NCBI GenBank assembly: GCA_963583905.1
Contig: OY757310.1
Coordinates: forward strand, 55,383,241 to 55,447,240
Direction: 5' to 3'
Length of the DNA stretch: 64,000 nucleotides
From: Stenurella melanura
Taxonomy: Eukaryota > Arthropoda > Insecta > Coleoptera > Cerambycidae
The stretch's first letter is position 1, and every line of letters begins with the position of its first letter. The notes beneath the pieces were generated by a model, which had not been told where the DNA came from, made no database searches, and was given only the letters and a program-made list of their open reading frames with translations. Made by a program: the position numbers and the translations under genes. Positions 55,263 through 64,000 of the stretch are shown piece after piece.

Positions 55263-57291
55263 TATACTCAATGATAAATATGAATAAGCTATAGCATAAT
55301 ACATACTTAAGAGACTCGTCTGGGCAGTTGTGTCCTTTAGTAATATCATGTAATGTAATATCATAGACGGAATTTCATAAAAAGTGTCTCATCTCCGTCA
55401 AGAATGAATCTAAAAAAAAAAAAACGGGAAAAATTATCTTTAAAAAGGTGTACACTTTTAGATGTACTAATTTCTTTAGGGTATTACTCCTGAAGTACCG
55501 TATTTGCATATGAAATAGAACTTTCTTTAGCGTCATTTAAAATTAGTTGTTTATAAGACTAAACTTCAGTGGTTAGAAGAGTTGGAAGATCGAATTAGGA
55601 TGACTTCAAGAAATAACACATTATGCTCTTCAAAACTTCTTAAGAGCATTCGTTGATCGATTAGGATACTGTCAAGGCCACTAAAGGTCTGCAATTTACA
55701 TATTCATTATGAATATTTTCTTTTTTTCTCAATATTATAGTGCTCAATATTTTGCAATAACAAATTTAATGTTCATTAACTAATAAATATTGATTACTCT
55801 TTATTTTATTATTTTATTTAATATTTAAAAAACCACCAGTCATGCATCGATTAAAACCATTATAATCTAGATTATAATTAATGAAAAAGTCTCTATCTGA
55901 AAATGTATGGGGTCATCCATTTAAAGAACTGATGATGACGTCATATCTCGAAAAAACAGGGTGGCTGTTGGAAATCAAAGTACGTAGAATAGAATAAATA
56001 TACTACAAAATTTATGATAATGGTATTTCTTAATCGAACTTATAGTTGAGCAAAAAATCAGGGGTTTCCGCACTTTTGCCCAACACTGTATATAGATAGA
56101 CATTGATTAGTCGTGGCACTTAAATGTACGTGCTATTATATCGACGAATTTTTATTGACAAGTGGACTTATAGTCTACAGGGCACAAGTTTAAATTCATT
56201 TCGGATAGTAATTTCTTCTAAATTTCCTTTTTGGTAGGTAAACTTGCTACATTTACATACATATAGAGACAGGAAAGCACGAAATACGTTGGAAAATGGA
56301 AACAAATACATAGATTTCCGACACAGATGGAAGTGTCACTTTCAATGTGAAGTTAAGAAGTTCGTATTGTATTGCCAAATTTAAAATAAATAAGTACAAA
56401 AAGTAAGTTTTCAGACGTTTGATTTCTGTGTGAACTTGTTGTTTATGATAAATATTTCACTTGTAATTATTTTATAATAATATTGTGAAGATTGATGACA
56501 ATTTATTCAACAATGTTTAAAATCACAATCGATACACTTTAGCCGCTAAATTTGACTATCTACATTATGAATTAGAGTTCTTTGAGAGGAACGAGTGTAG
56601 ATGAGTCTGGTTATACTCATATTTCGGTACGAAAGGCAGTAACTTGAAGCGCAGTTAGTACCTGCACGAGAGTCCAGGGAAATACAACGTTTTAACTCCA
56701 GCGTCTAACGGCTTGTATATCAGTGCATACGTAGGAGGTATGCAACTCTTGGCGGGGGTTGCATAGTGGATATGTCATCCTTCGGAGGGGGTGTAAAGCA
56801 GTCAGTCCCCTGTCTACTAAATGTTAGGCAATTAAGAATCCCTACTCTTCTATTGAGAAAAGAATCGGCAAAATTTTCAGGTTAGGTGTGTAGTGTAACT
56901 CGTCGAAACGAGTAAAAAAAATGGTTTCAGCAGAATGCAAATAGGGAGAATTGGTTTAATATGTACAATATAAATAATATTAATGGTGATTTGAATTATT
57001 TATTGGTAGGTTGGTGTATGATGTTACTATTTCACTGCGATGTACTGTTTTCGAGATGTAACTCAAAAACAAAGAAAGTGAATTTCTACGTGCCCCACTG
57101 CACCCCGTTCGCCTCCTAAGTCCGAAAACGATAAGTATATTTACCTCCTAACTACTACAAACACAGCCCTAAAGTAAAGAATTCTGTTTCCGACCATGTC
57201 CACTACACTCTCTTCATTGGCTGGACTATGACTGAATATATTTTTAATTATTGTATATGTTTCTAATAACCTCAAGCCGTCACTGTTGGTA
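55263..57291. other. Long stretch, nothing firmly recognised
   Basis: No supported gene. At 56060-56095 the words GCACTTTTGCCCAACACTGT resemble a Tc1/mariner-type terminal sequence, but no partner end was found. A GC-richer patch at 56600-56830 has no identifiable content. Confidence 0.4.
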
Positions 57292-57336
57292 AATTATTAT
57301 TATTATTATTATTTTTTAACACCTTATTTATGTTAA

Positions 57337-57383
57337 GGTCCTAGCGGAGTTCAGCTATTGCTGCTCTACCACTCAACCAGGAC
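57337..57383 (-). other. Possible tRNA-like module 3 (5' half) of the SINE
   Basis: GTCCTGGTTGAGTGGTAGAG resembles a tRNA 5' end and D arm with an A box. It is followed by an AGCAGC...GCT stem and an AGGACC segment that could close an acceptor. There is no B box, so this is a tentative half-module. Confidence 0.45.
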
Positions 57384-57434
57384 ACGTACACATAGACATC
57401 AACACAACAACCATTCCCTGCGATACTGCCATCT

Positions 57435-57502
57435 ACCGCAGCTGAGACTCGAACTCAGGAGAGATAACAGTGACTAGACATGTTGTGCCACTCAACAGCG
57501 GT
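57435..57502 (-). other. tRNA-like module 2 of the SINE
   Basis: A 68-nt segment with an acceptor-like ACCGC/GCGGT pairing, a D-arm-like GTTG-AGTGGCA-CAAC and a perfect 5-bp T stem, CTGAG-TTCGAGT-CTCAG (57442-57458). The anticodon arm is not convincing. Confidence 0.7.
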
Positions 57503-57560
57503 CTAGCTTACTGCTACCATCTCGGCAACACATGAAAAAAAGCCACTAAACATCCATACC

Positions 57561-57631
57561 CTGACCAGGATTCGAACCCGGGACTCCGTGGTCGCAAGCC
57601 AAACACCTTCAGCATTGCACCACCGAGCTGG
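57561..57631 (-). other. tRNA-like module 1 of the SINE
   Basis: A 71-nt segment with an A-box-like GGTGGTGCAATGCTGAAGG and a T-arm CCGGG-TTCGAAT-CCTGG (one G-T wobble). The 5' acceptor strand (CCAGCTC) has no matching 3' strand, so it is not a functional tRNA gene. Confidence 0.75.
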
Positions 57632-57733
57632 TTTATAAAAATAATGACTTTTGTTTACAAAAATGATTTAAGAAAATATACAGAATGTTTCAGGTATGCG
57701 GCAATTGATTTCTAAGGGTGATTCTATATAAAA

Positions 57734-60700
57734 AAAACCGCTGCCTAAGGAATCACTACTTCCACATCCAGATTATTCGTCCAAGTCACTTTAAAGGAAA
57801 CATCTTGACTATATTTGCACTCTAGTATGTGGAAATTATTGGTCATAGAATTTTAATAATATTTGGGGTAGCTGTCACAGAAAAGTTTGAGGAGTTGGTT
57901 TCTACCATATACGTTAAAAATGAAGTTTCTAGTTTACCGTACTTATTTTCCACTATTTACAACCTACCACCTCAATGAAGTCATCTCAATCAGATGTCAC
58001 TACAATACATACGTGTACTAACTTTCAAGTGAATATCTCAATTTGATGTGATGATCAATCCCATTAATAATGAAGCGGATGTGGTAGAGTTTGAAAAATA
58101 TTAGAAAGAAATCTGAGGCCTTGGTTTCTAGTATATACACCGAATTTCAAATTTCTGTAGTCTTACCAGCTTGCTTTACTTATTTTCCCCTATTTTCCCC
58201 TATTTAACCTCCAACCCTTCAACGGCATCATCTCAAATTATGATCTAGTTTCAGACGTCGTTATAATACATACGTGTACCAAATTTCAAATTAATATCTC
58301 AATTTTATTTTATCAACCCTTTTCATATTGGAGTAGGGGTGGTTGGGTTGAAAAATATTATAAGAAAATCTGACGCTGTGGCTTCTAGTACATACACCGA
58401 ATTTCAAGTTTCTGTAGTCTTACCAACGTTTTACTTATATTCCTCTATTTACCCCAAATTAACCCCCAACCCTTCAATGGAATCATCTCAAAATATAAAC
58501 TAATTCCAGACGTCGTTATAATACATACGTGTACGAAATTTCAATTGAATATCTCAACTTTATTTTGTCAACCCCATTAATGGGGTAGGGGTGGTGGGTG
58601 GGTTGAAAAATATTATAAAAAAATCTGAGGCCTTAACTTCTTGTACATACACCGAATTTCAAGTTTCTGCAGTCATACCAGCTTGCTTTACTTTCCCCCT
58701 ATTGACCCCTAAATAACCCCCAACCCTTCAACGGAATCATCTCAAAGTATAATCTAGTTCCAGATGTCGTTATAATTCATACGTGTACCAAATTTCAAAT
58801 GAGTATCTCGATTTTATTTTATCAACCCTTTTAATAATGAAGTAGGGTTGGTGGGGGTTGAAAAATATTATAAATAATCTGAGACCTTGGCTTCTAGTAC
58901 ATACACCGAATTTCAAGTTTCTGTAGTCTTAATAGCTTGCTTTACTTATTTTCCCCTATTTACCCCTATTTAACCCCCTGTAATAACTGGGGTTTTATTC
59001 CCCTAATTACATGATTTAATTAGACATTACCATTGGCAGAGTACGGAGTGGCCCAATCACTTTGCAAACTCCGTCGATATTATAGTATATCCATCGAAAA
59101 CAAAACTGTGCTTACCCTTTGCTTTCTAGGTGATTTTATCCTTTTTGGTGTCCATCAACCAGGTTACTTCACCAACAAACTTTACTGAATGTAAAATGAA
59201 CTTAATTTCATGACCAGCAAATAAAACACGTGATTTCTCAAAACACTTAAACCACTATATTTACATAAGAAAATGAAAGCAAATGAAATTGACAATCACA
59301 AACACTTAAAGACGATTAAATAAATTAACAAACGATAATTACTCTATATCAAGAAATAAAATGGTCCGCGGCAATTTCAAATCTTTAGCTAAACCTTAGT
59401 TCGATTACAACACATTAATTTTCTACTTATTAAAACCGGCAAAATACTAAACAAAATGTACTTAAACTTTACAATTGAAAAAGGTTCGCAAAACGAGAAT
59501 TTACTATACTACTAATACCCTAGATGATGACCGAACCGAAGTTAAACCAAGAGTGAAGATGTTATCTTAATAGAAAAAAGACGTTTCAAAAGTGGGCAGT
59601 AAACTTTAAAAGCTCGACCAATTAAAACCTTTTGTAGTTTAAATGGTACCCCCTATTTGAAATTACCTAACGGACCATGGTATTTATCATATGGCCTATC
59701 TGAACATTTTTTATTACCACTAAAGCAGATGAAAAAAAACCCTTTTGTTCCTGACTTTGCTTTTGTATAGGGGAAAAAATCGGCCTTCTTTGGCCTATCT
59801 ATCTTATGGTCTATTACATATGTTCCTAGAATTCTCTATCAACTGCTTTAGTCCTGAAAAATCTCACTAGACCCCCAGTGGGTATTTCAACAAGTGCCCT
59901 TAACTAAACAAGTGGACAAAGCAAATTGGACATAAAATAATTTGGATGGTTATTTATTGTCTACAAGTGGCTAACTTCGACCACCTAATAAAGAGTAAAG
60001 TTAACAAAGCACGTTTCCTGGACTCTAAAATAACATAAAACAGATGTATCTATGACTGGTATTTTACGATAGTTTACTAAAGTCTCGACCCTTAAAATGT
60101 TACCATGCTCGGAATACGGTTATTCTGTTGCACAGGGCCGGACTTGGCTCCCTTAATTTGACTTTTGTTACACCCCAACCCTTCAACGGAATTATCTCAA
60201 AATATAATCTGGTTCCAGATGTCGTTATAATACATACGTGTAGAAAATTTCAAATGAATATCTCAATTTTATTTTAGCAACCCTTTTCAAATTGGAGTAG
60301 GGGTGGTGGGGGTTGAAAAATATTATTAAAAAATCTGTCGCTTTGGCTTCTAGTACATACACCGAATTTCAAGTTTCTGTACTCTTACCAACTTGTTTTA
60401 CTTATATTCCTCTATTTACCCCAAATTAACCCCCAACCCTTCAACGGAATCATCCCAAAATATAATCTAATTCTAGACATCGTTATAATACATACGTGTA
60501 CGAAATTTCAAATGAATATCTCAACTTTATTTTATCAACCCCATTAATGGGGTAGGGGTGGTGGGGGGTTGAAAAATATTATAAAAAAATCTGAGGCCTT
60601 AACTTCTAGTACATACACCGAATTTCAAGTTTCTGTACTCTTACAAGCTTGCTTTACTTATTTCCGCCTATTTACCCCTATTTAACCCCCAACCCTTCAC

Positions 60701-60967
60701 CGGATTTCCTCAAAAAACAATCCAGTTCCAGATCTCGTTATAATATATACGTGTACAAAATTTCAGGTCAATATCTTAAACCGTTCCGGAGAAAGCGTGC
60801 GGACAAAAAAGTTACAGACAGACCGACAGACAAACAGAAAATTTTTTTTCGCTCAAATTTAAAATCTCGACGTTTCATGACATTCTAAACCTATTTCACG
60901 AATAAAAATTTTTGAAAATTTTTTTGCGATTACTATACTTCCAATCCACTACGTGGATGTGGAAGTA
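57734..60967 (+). mobile_element. Element H, copy 6, complete but split by a solo LTR
   Basis: The left end at 57734 (AAACCGCTGCCTAAGGAATC) and the right end at 60920-60967 (CCAATCCACTACGTGGATGT) match copy 5. Unit landmarks CACCGAATTT are at 58139, 58395, 58650, 58904, then 60360 and 60616, with a 254-258 bp period. Between 58904 and 60360 the excess equals the 1194-bp LTR plus a 4-bp duplication. The microsatellite is short here (60814-60838). Confidence 0.9.
58979..60172 (+). mobile_element. Solo LTR, 1194 bp, with 4-bp target duplication
   Basis: Begins TGTAATAACTGGGG and ends CTTTTGTTACA, the TG...CA form of LTRs with short inverted ends (TGTAA/TTACA). CCCC flanks it on both sides (58975-58978 and 60173-60176) where undisturbed units have AACCCCCAACCC. 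No gag, pol or second LTR is present, so the internal part was lost by recombination between LTRs. It is related to 319-572. A 4-bp TSD fits Gypsy-type integration, but the superfamily is unproven. Confidence 0.85.
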
Positions 60968-61596
60968 ATATATGAAAAAAAATCATATAAGCATGAGTCC
61001 GAGAGTTCCTCCCAAGGTGCTACGGGTCCCTAAATGGGTGCCCAGAATGGTCATTTTATTTAGTATCTCAGGAACCATTTAAGCTATATTGACCAGATTT
61101 TACACGAGATTTGATATCAATATAGGTTATTATCTGATGTTATCCACCAAATTCAATCAGGGGTGCACAAAATTGGAAAGGACCTAATTCCCCCCCCCCC
61201 CCCTCCCGCCAAATTTTTTAATGTGAATTTTCTGTAATTGTCTCATCGCGTAATATGATTTCCTGACTAATAATACTTAAAAAAAGTTATCTTGCTGTAG
61301 CAAGCGGTTTCGATAAATTTGAACCTAATGGAATTTCTCCAGTCTTCTTGCTTAATTAGATTTTTTTCAGTCAGTTAGTCATTTTTTTCACATTTTCGAA
61401 AGTGCCATGGGTAGAAGGTCATCTTTCGATCTGCATTCGCAAAACTTCACACTATTTTTTTGCTTGTAAAAACTGTTTACCACTAATCAACTTGCTTGGC
61501 TTTCTATTGCTTAATTGGTCGTTATTGGTTTCCAATATTGAATTGTCATTAATGACATAAAAGTTAAGGTTTTCATTCGCAAAAAGAAGAATACCT
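60968..61596. other. Intergenic with a 14-C run
   Basis: No gene. Fourteen consecutive C bases at 61190-61203 stand out in AT-rich surroundings. Confidence 0.5.
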
Positions 61597-61713
61597 TTTA
61601 ACATTGGAAATGTTAATGTTCGCGTATAGCGTATAGGACAAAAGTTACGAGTTTTTTCCAAGGCCGTCGACAGAAAATATCAAGGTCAGATGGTGTAATA
61701 CTGAGCGAGAGCC
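61597..61713 (+). repeat. Dispersed repeat R3, copy A
   Basis: TTAACATTGGAAATGTTAAT, AAAGTTACGAGTTTT, CCAAGGCCG and GTAATACTGAGC occur in the same order and spacing as in 62273-62410. Confidence 0.75.
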
Positions 61714-62148
61714 TGTTACTATGTGGGAAGCGATGATGCGGTATAGTCGGTTAGCGGCGATCGATATTGTACCACCTGTTCAAGAATAGGCGATAGCATC
61801 GAGCCGGGACGCATTAGTGCTGCTGCGACGGACGAATAGAGAAGCGTGATATCATTTTTCTCACTATTTATTTCTTGCCCTAGTGTTCATCATCAGCCGT
61901 ACGGTTGGCGAATAGGTAATGTTCTAGTTTACGGTGTGAAAGGTTTCGGGTTCAAAACTTCTATGCCTGCTGAATTTCTTTTCTTTAATTTTATAAGGAT
62001 TAATATATTTGTCAACTCCTGGGCACGCCGAATTTTTATTTTTATCTTGTAACCATTAATGATTTTTTTCAAAAATTCAGGTTTGATTTGACGGTAGAAA
62101 TAATGTTTTCTTTCTTTTTCCTATAATGATTTCAATCTTTCGTGTGAT

Positions 62149-62176
62149 GGTTAGGTGGTTAGGTTAGTTAGGTTGG
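62149..62176 (+). repeat. Short degenerate TTAGG run
   Basis: Four TTAGG words within 28 bp, interrupted by single bases. TTAGG is the common arthropod telomere unit, but such short interstitial runs also arise by chance or as insect genome repeats. Confidence 0.4.
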
Positions 62177-62272
62177 TTTTTATTTTGCTATCTAATTGTT
62201 AACAACTATCAGCGCCTCAGGCAGTATTAGCGTCACAGACAAAGAAAGGGGGTGCGGAGGTGTCTCACCGCT

Positions 62273-62410
62273 TATTAACATTGGAAATGTTAATGTTCGT
62301 ATATGGGGCCAAAGTTACGAGTTTTATCCAAGGCCGCCGACGTGAAAGAGTCGAGTCGTACTTGCTCAGTATTACGTTATCTGATGATTACGTAATACTG
62401 AGCAAGTGTG
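62273..62410 (+). repeat. Dispersed repeat R3, copy B, ending in a hairpin
   Basis: Second copy of the 61597-61713 repeat. Its last part, 62360-62377 and 62390-62407, forms a perfect 18-bp inverted repeat (ACTTGCTCAGTATTACGT) around a 12-base loop. Copy A carries only one arm of it. Confidence 0.8.
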
Positions 62411-62494
62411 CACAGTATGAGGATGCGCGCAGAACATGAACTTATAATACGTTGGGTTGATTCTACCGTTGGTTCCTTGTGAAACATTCTTCAA

Positions 62495-62722
62495 TAATTT
62501 AAATATACGCGAAATTATGCTTTTTAATGTTTCAAAAAGTTTTATTAAAACTCTACACGTGTTTCGGCTTATTAGGCCTTTATCAAGAGTACAAGATATT
62601 ATCTTGTACTCTTGATAAAATCTTGTACTCTTGATAAAGGCCTAATAAGCCGAAACACGTGTAGAGTTTTAATAAAACTTTTTGAAACATTAAAAAGCAT
62701 AATTTCCTGTATATTTGAATTA
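62495..62722. mobile_element. Inverted pair of Penelope-like 3' ends
   Basis: The right half (62620-62722) reads CTCTTGATAAAGGCCTAATA, AGCCGAAACACGTGTAGAG and TTTTAATAAAAC. A GATAAAGGCC box followed by CCGAAACACGTGT and AATAAA resembles the 3' region of Penelope-like elements. The left half (62500-62596) is its near-perfect inverse. A 17-bp piece (ATCTTGTACTCTTGATA) is duplicated in the centre at 62599-62619. No coding part is present. Confidence 0.65.
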
Positions 62723-62898
62723 TGAACTAATAATGTGGTTGTGGTCAGCGTCAATCGTAGTTGCCATGGAATCACAAAGTTTGACAAATAGCGAATAGTT
62801 ATTTTTGTAACAAGTAGGTACCTAAAATCATGTTTTTTGAGACGGATCGTAGCTGTTAGTCCGGAATAAGTTTTAAGGATTCCCAAATCTGTGAATTT

Positions 62899-63673
62899 TT
62901 GTACGTGTAGATCGTTTATTACCAGAAAGGGGTTCTATTCAGACAAGGAAAATTCTGGCTCAAATCGTTTTGTTAGGACTCCAGAAACAGAAGCGGCAAT
63001 ATTAAATGCTATAAACGCGAATACCCAAATCAATACGAGGAGGCTAGCGTTACAAAAACGTGTGTCAGCATCGTCCGTTTGGAGGGTATTACATGAACAA
63101 TTACTTTATCCCTACCACATGCAAAGGGTACAAGCCCTCAAATCAGAAGATCTACCAAATTTTGTTTATCGAGGAAGCAGAGAAAAATTTTCCATCAATG
63201 TTTGGGTAGGTATACTTGGACACAGATTATCAGGACCATTTGTTTTACCTAATAGATTGGATGGTTTAAAGTATCCAGATTTCTTTAAGAAGCAATTTAA
63301 GAGAATGCGCCGTATGAGACCAGAAAGACAATCTAGTTCATGCACGATGATGCACTTTCCCATTTTAGAACAGCTGTTTGTAATTACTTAAATGTAGCTT
63401 ATCCCAATAGATAGATTGGCTGAAATGAACCAGTAGCTTGGCCTTCCCAATCCCCCGACCTAAACGACTTGACTAATTTGTCTGGGGTTTATTTGAAAAA
63501 CCTGGTCTACTCAATTCCTGTGAGAAGTCTTGAAGAGTTACGTGAACGTGTAGCAGTGGGGTGCGAAATTATGAAATATGCCTGGAATTTTTCAACGGGT
63601 CCTTGCTTCAATGAATCGTCATCTAGCAGCTTGTGTGGAAATGAATGGTGCCCATTTTGAACATTTAATTTAA
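62899..63673 (+). pseudogene. IS630/Tc1/mariner-like transposase with internal deletion
   Basis: The open frame gives NSGSNRFVRTPETEAAILNA, INTRRLALQKRVSASSVWRV and LYPYHMQRVQAL (helix-turn-helix region). It then jumps directly to FSINVWVGILGHRLSGPFVL, so about 70 residues including the first catalytic Asp (TDEA box) are gone. Frameshifts lead on to CTMMHFPILEQL, equivalent to the second Asp region (MHDGA..HFRTAV) and damaged, then VAWPSQSPDLND (third Asp, intact), LKNLVYSIPVRSLEELRERV, and VEMNGAHFEHLI before the stop at 63673. It is the same family as 40356-41428 and 7434-7695 but a different lineage. Confidence 0.83.
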
Positions 63674-63845
63674 TTTGGTAATCTTTAAAATCTGTTGAGT
63701 TTTAATTTAGTAATAATTTATTATTTTTCTTAGCTTATTCAGAGGCCTACAGCGCCCTTAGGCTGAATTTCCGGACCCATGTTTATATGAACCTTTTTTA
63801 AATATTTTTTTATGTAGAAACACCCGTAAAAATGAATGACCGCAT

Positions 63846-63862
63846 ACGTGAAACACCCTATA
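63846..63862. other. Probable right terminal motif of the transposon
   Basis: ACGTGAAACACCCTATA, 170 bp after the transposase stop, is close to the CGTGAATCACCCTGTATA end of the foldback at 39230 and fits a Tc1/mariner-type end followed by TA. The left end was not found; the Penelope pair lies where it would be expected. Confidence 0.5.
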
Positions 63863-63910
63863 TATTACAAGTAACCAACACAAATTTACCAATTAGCATC
63901 TTTTTACCTA

Positions 63911-63990
63911 CTCTTATTGAGCCTAAAAAAGTTACACGTGTAGAGATTTCAATAAAATATTTTCGAAGCATTTAAATATATTTGAAATGT
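63911..63990 (+). mobile_element. Diverged Penelope-like 3' end
   Basis: CTCTTATTGAGCCTAAAAAA, ACACGTGTAGAG and TTTCAATAAAAT followed by GAAGCATT align with the forward half of 62620-62722 with small indels. It is a third, older copy of the same terminal motif, at the edge of the window. Confidence 0.5.
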
Positions 63991-64000
63991 ACGAGAAAGA

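Larger units (their letters stand above)
57292..57631 (-). mobile_element. tRNA-derived SINE with two to three tRNA-like modules and an (AAT)n tail
   Basis: On the reverse strand the element begins at 57631 with CCAGCTCGGTGGTGCAATGC, has a classic B box GGGTTCGAATCC (57568-57579), a second tRNA-like module (57435-57502), a third 5'-half-like module (57337-57383), and ends in AAT repeats at 57313-57292. Internal polymerase III promoter boxes (A and B) and the microsatellite tail define a SINE. No flanking duplication was recognisable. Confidence 0.85.

Noticed and set aside
55900..56095. Tc1/mariner-type MITE suggested by CCCAACACTGTATA at its right edge
   Set aside because: No inverted partner end was found within several hundred bases upstream.
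57561..57631. Possible functional tRNA gene on the reverse strand
   Set aside because: The B box and T arm are good, but there is no matching acceptor stem, and the segment continues into further tRNA-like modules and an AAT tail, so it is the head of a SINE.

Overview
This window looks like AT-rich, gene-poor nuclear DNA of an arthropod, most likely an insect. The evidence is the set of transposable-element families it carries: CR1/Jockey-type LINEs with (ATT)n tails, a Jockey element, Penelope-like elements with a GIY-YIG domain, IS630/Tc1/mariner-like transposases, a piggyBac remnant, a tRNA-derived SINE and a solo LTR. I find no convincing host gene, no rRNA, no functional tRNA and no CRISPR. 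The order is not determinable from the sequence; Hemiptera or Coleoptera would both fit. Nearly everything that can be named is a mobile element or its wreckage.

Layout. 1-572: antisense LINE reverse transcriptase (RT) fragment joined to a truncated LTR. 1920-2317 and 9062-9868: reverse-strand copies of a recurrent hairpin-ended element (called element H here). 7434-7695: transposase tail. 8461-8857 and 24289-24654: two foldback MITEs of one family. 13171-17850: a CR1-like LINE split by a Penelope-like element whose RT part is inverted relative to its endonuclease part. 20385-21535: amplified end-modules of element H. 25581-31895: two abutting H elements, the second split by a nearly full-length LINE ORF (27760-30573). 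35690-36201: piggyBac remnant. 37327-39230: a 1.9-kb foldback with arms of about 767 bp. 39419-41952: two degenerate transposases, one inside a 2-kb transposon with long terminal inverted repeats (TIRs). 42700-44700: a decayed LINE with an insertion. 45100-47310: a Jockey element carrying a 254-bp MITE. 48402-51016: a tyrosine-recombinase pseudogene split by a 1.47-kb DNA transposon that retains a spliced-looking first exon. 51154-53508 and 57734-60967: the two best H elements, the latter split by a solo LTR. 53953-55262: a 1.3-kb foldback. 57292-57631: a SINE with two or three tRNA-like modules. 61597-63990: duplicated repeats, an inverted pair of Penelope ends and another degenerate transposase.

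The most unusual object is element H. Its six copies share a fixed left end, a variable number of tandem units of about 257 bp, a GACA/GACC microsatellite, and a right end with a short hairpin whose sequence is inverted relative to the left end. The architecture recalls DINE-1/HINE elements (Helentron-derived, non-autonomous), but the long-period satellite core makes it a plausible seed for satellite DNA. Several nestings can be proved internally: removing the MITE plus one target-site duplication (TSD) restores the Jockey reading frame, and removing the solo LTR plus a 4-bp TSD restores the 257-bp repeat phase.
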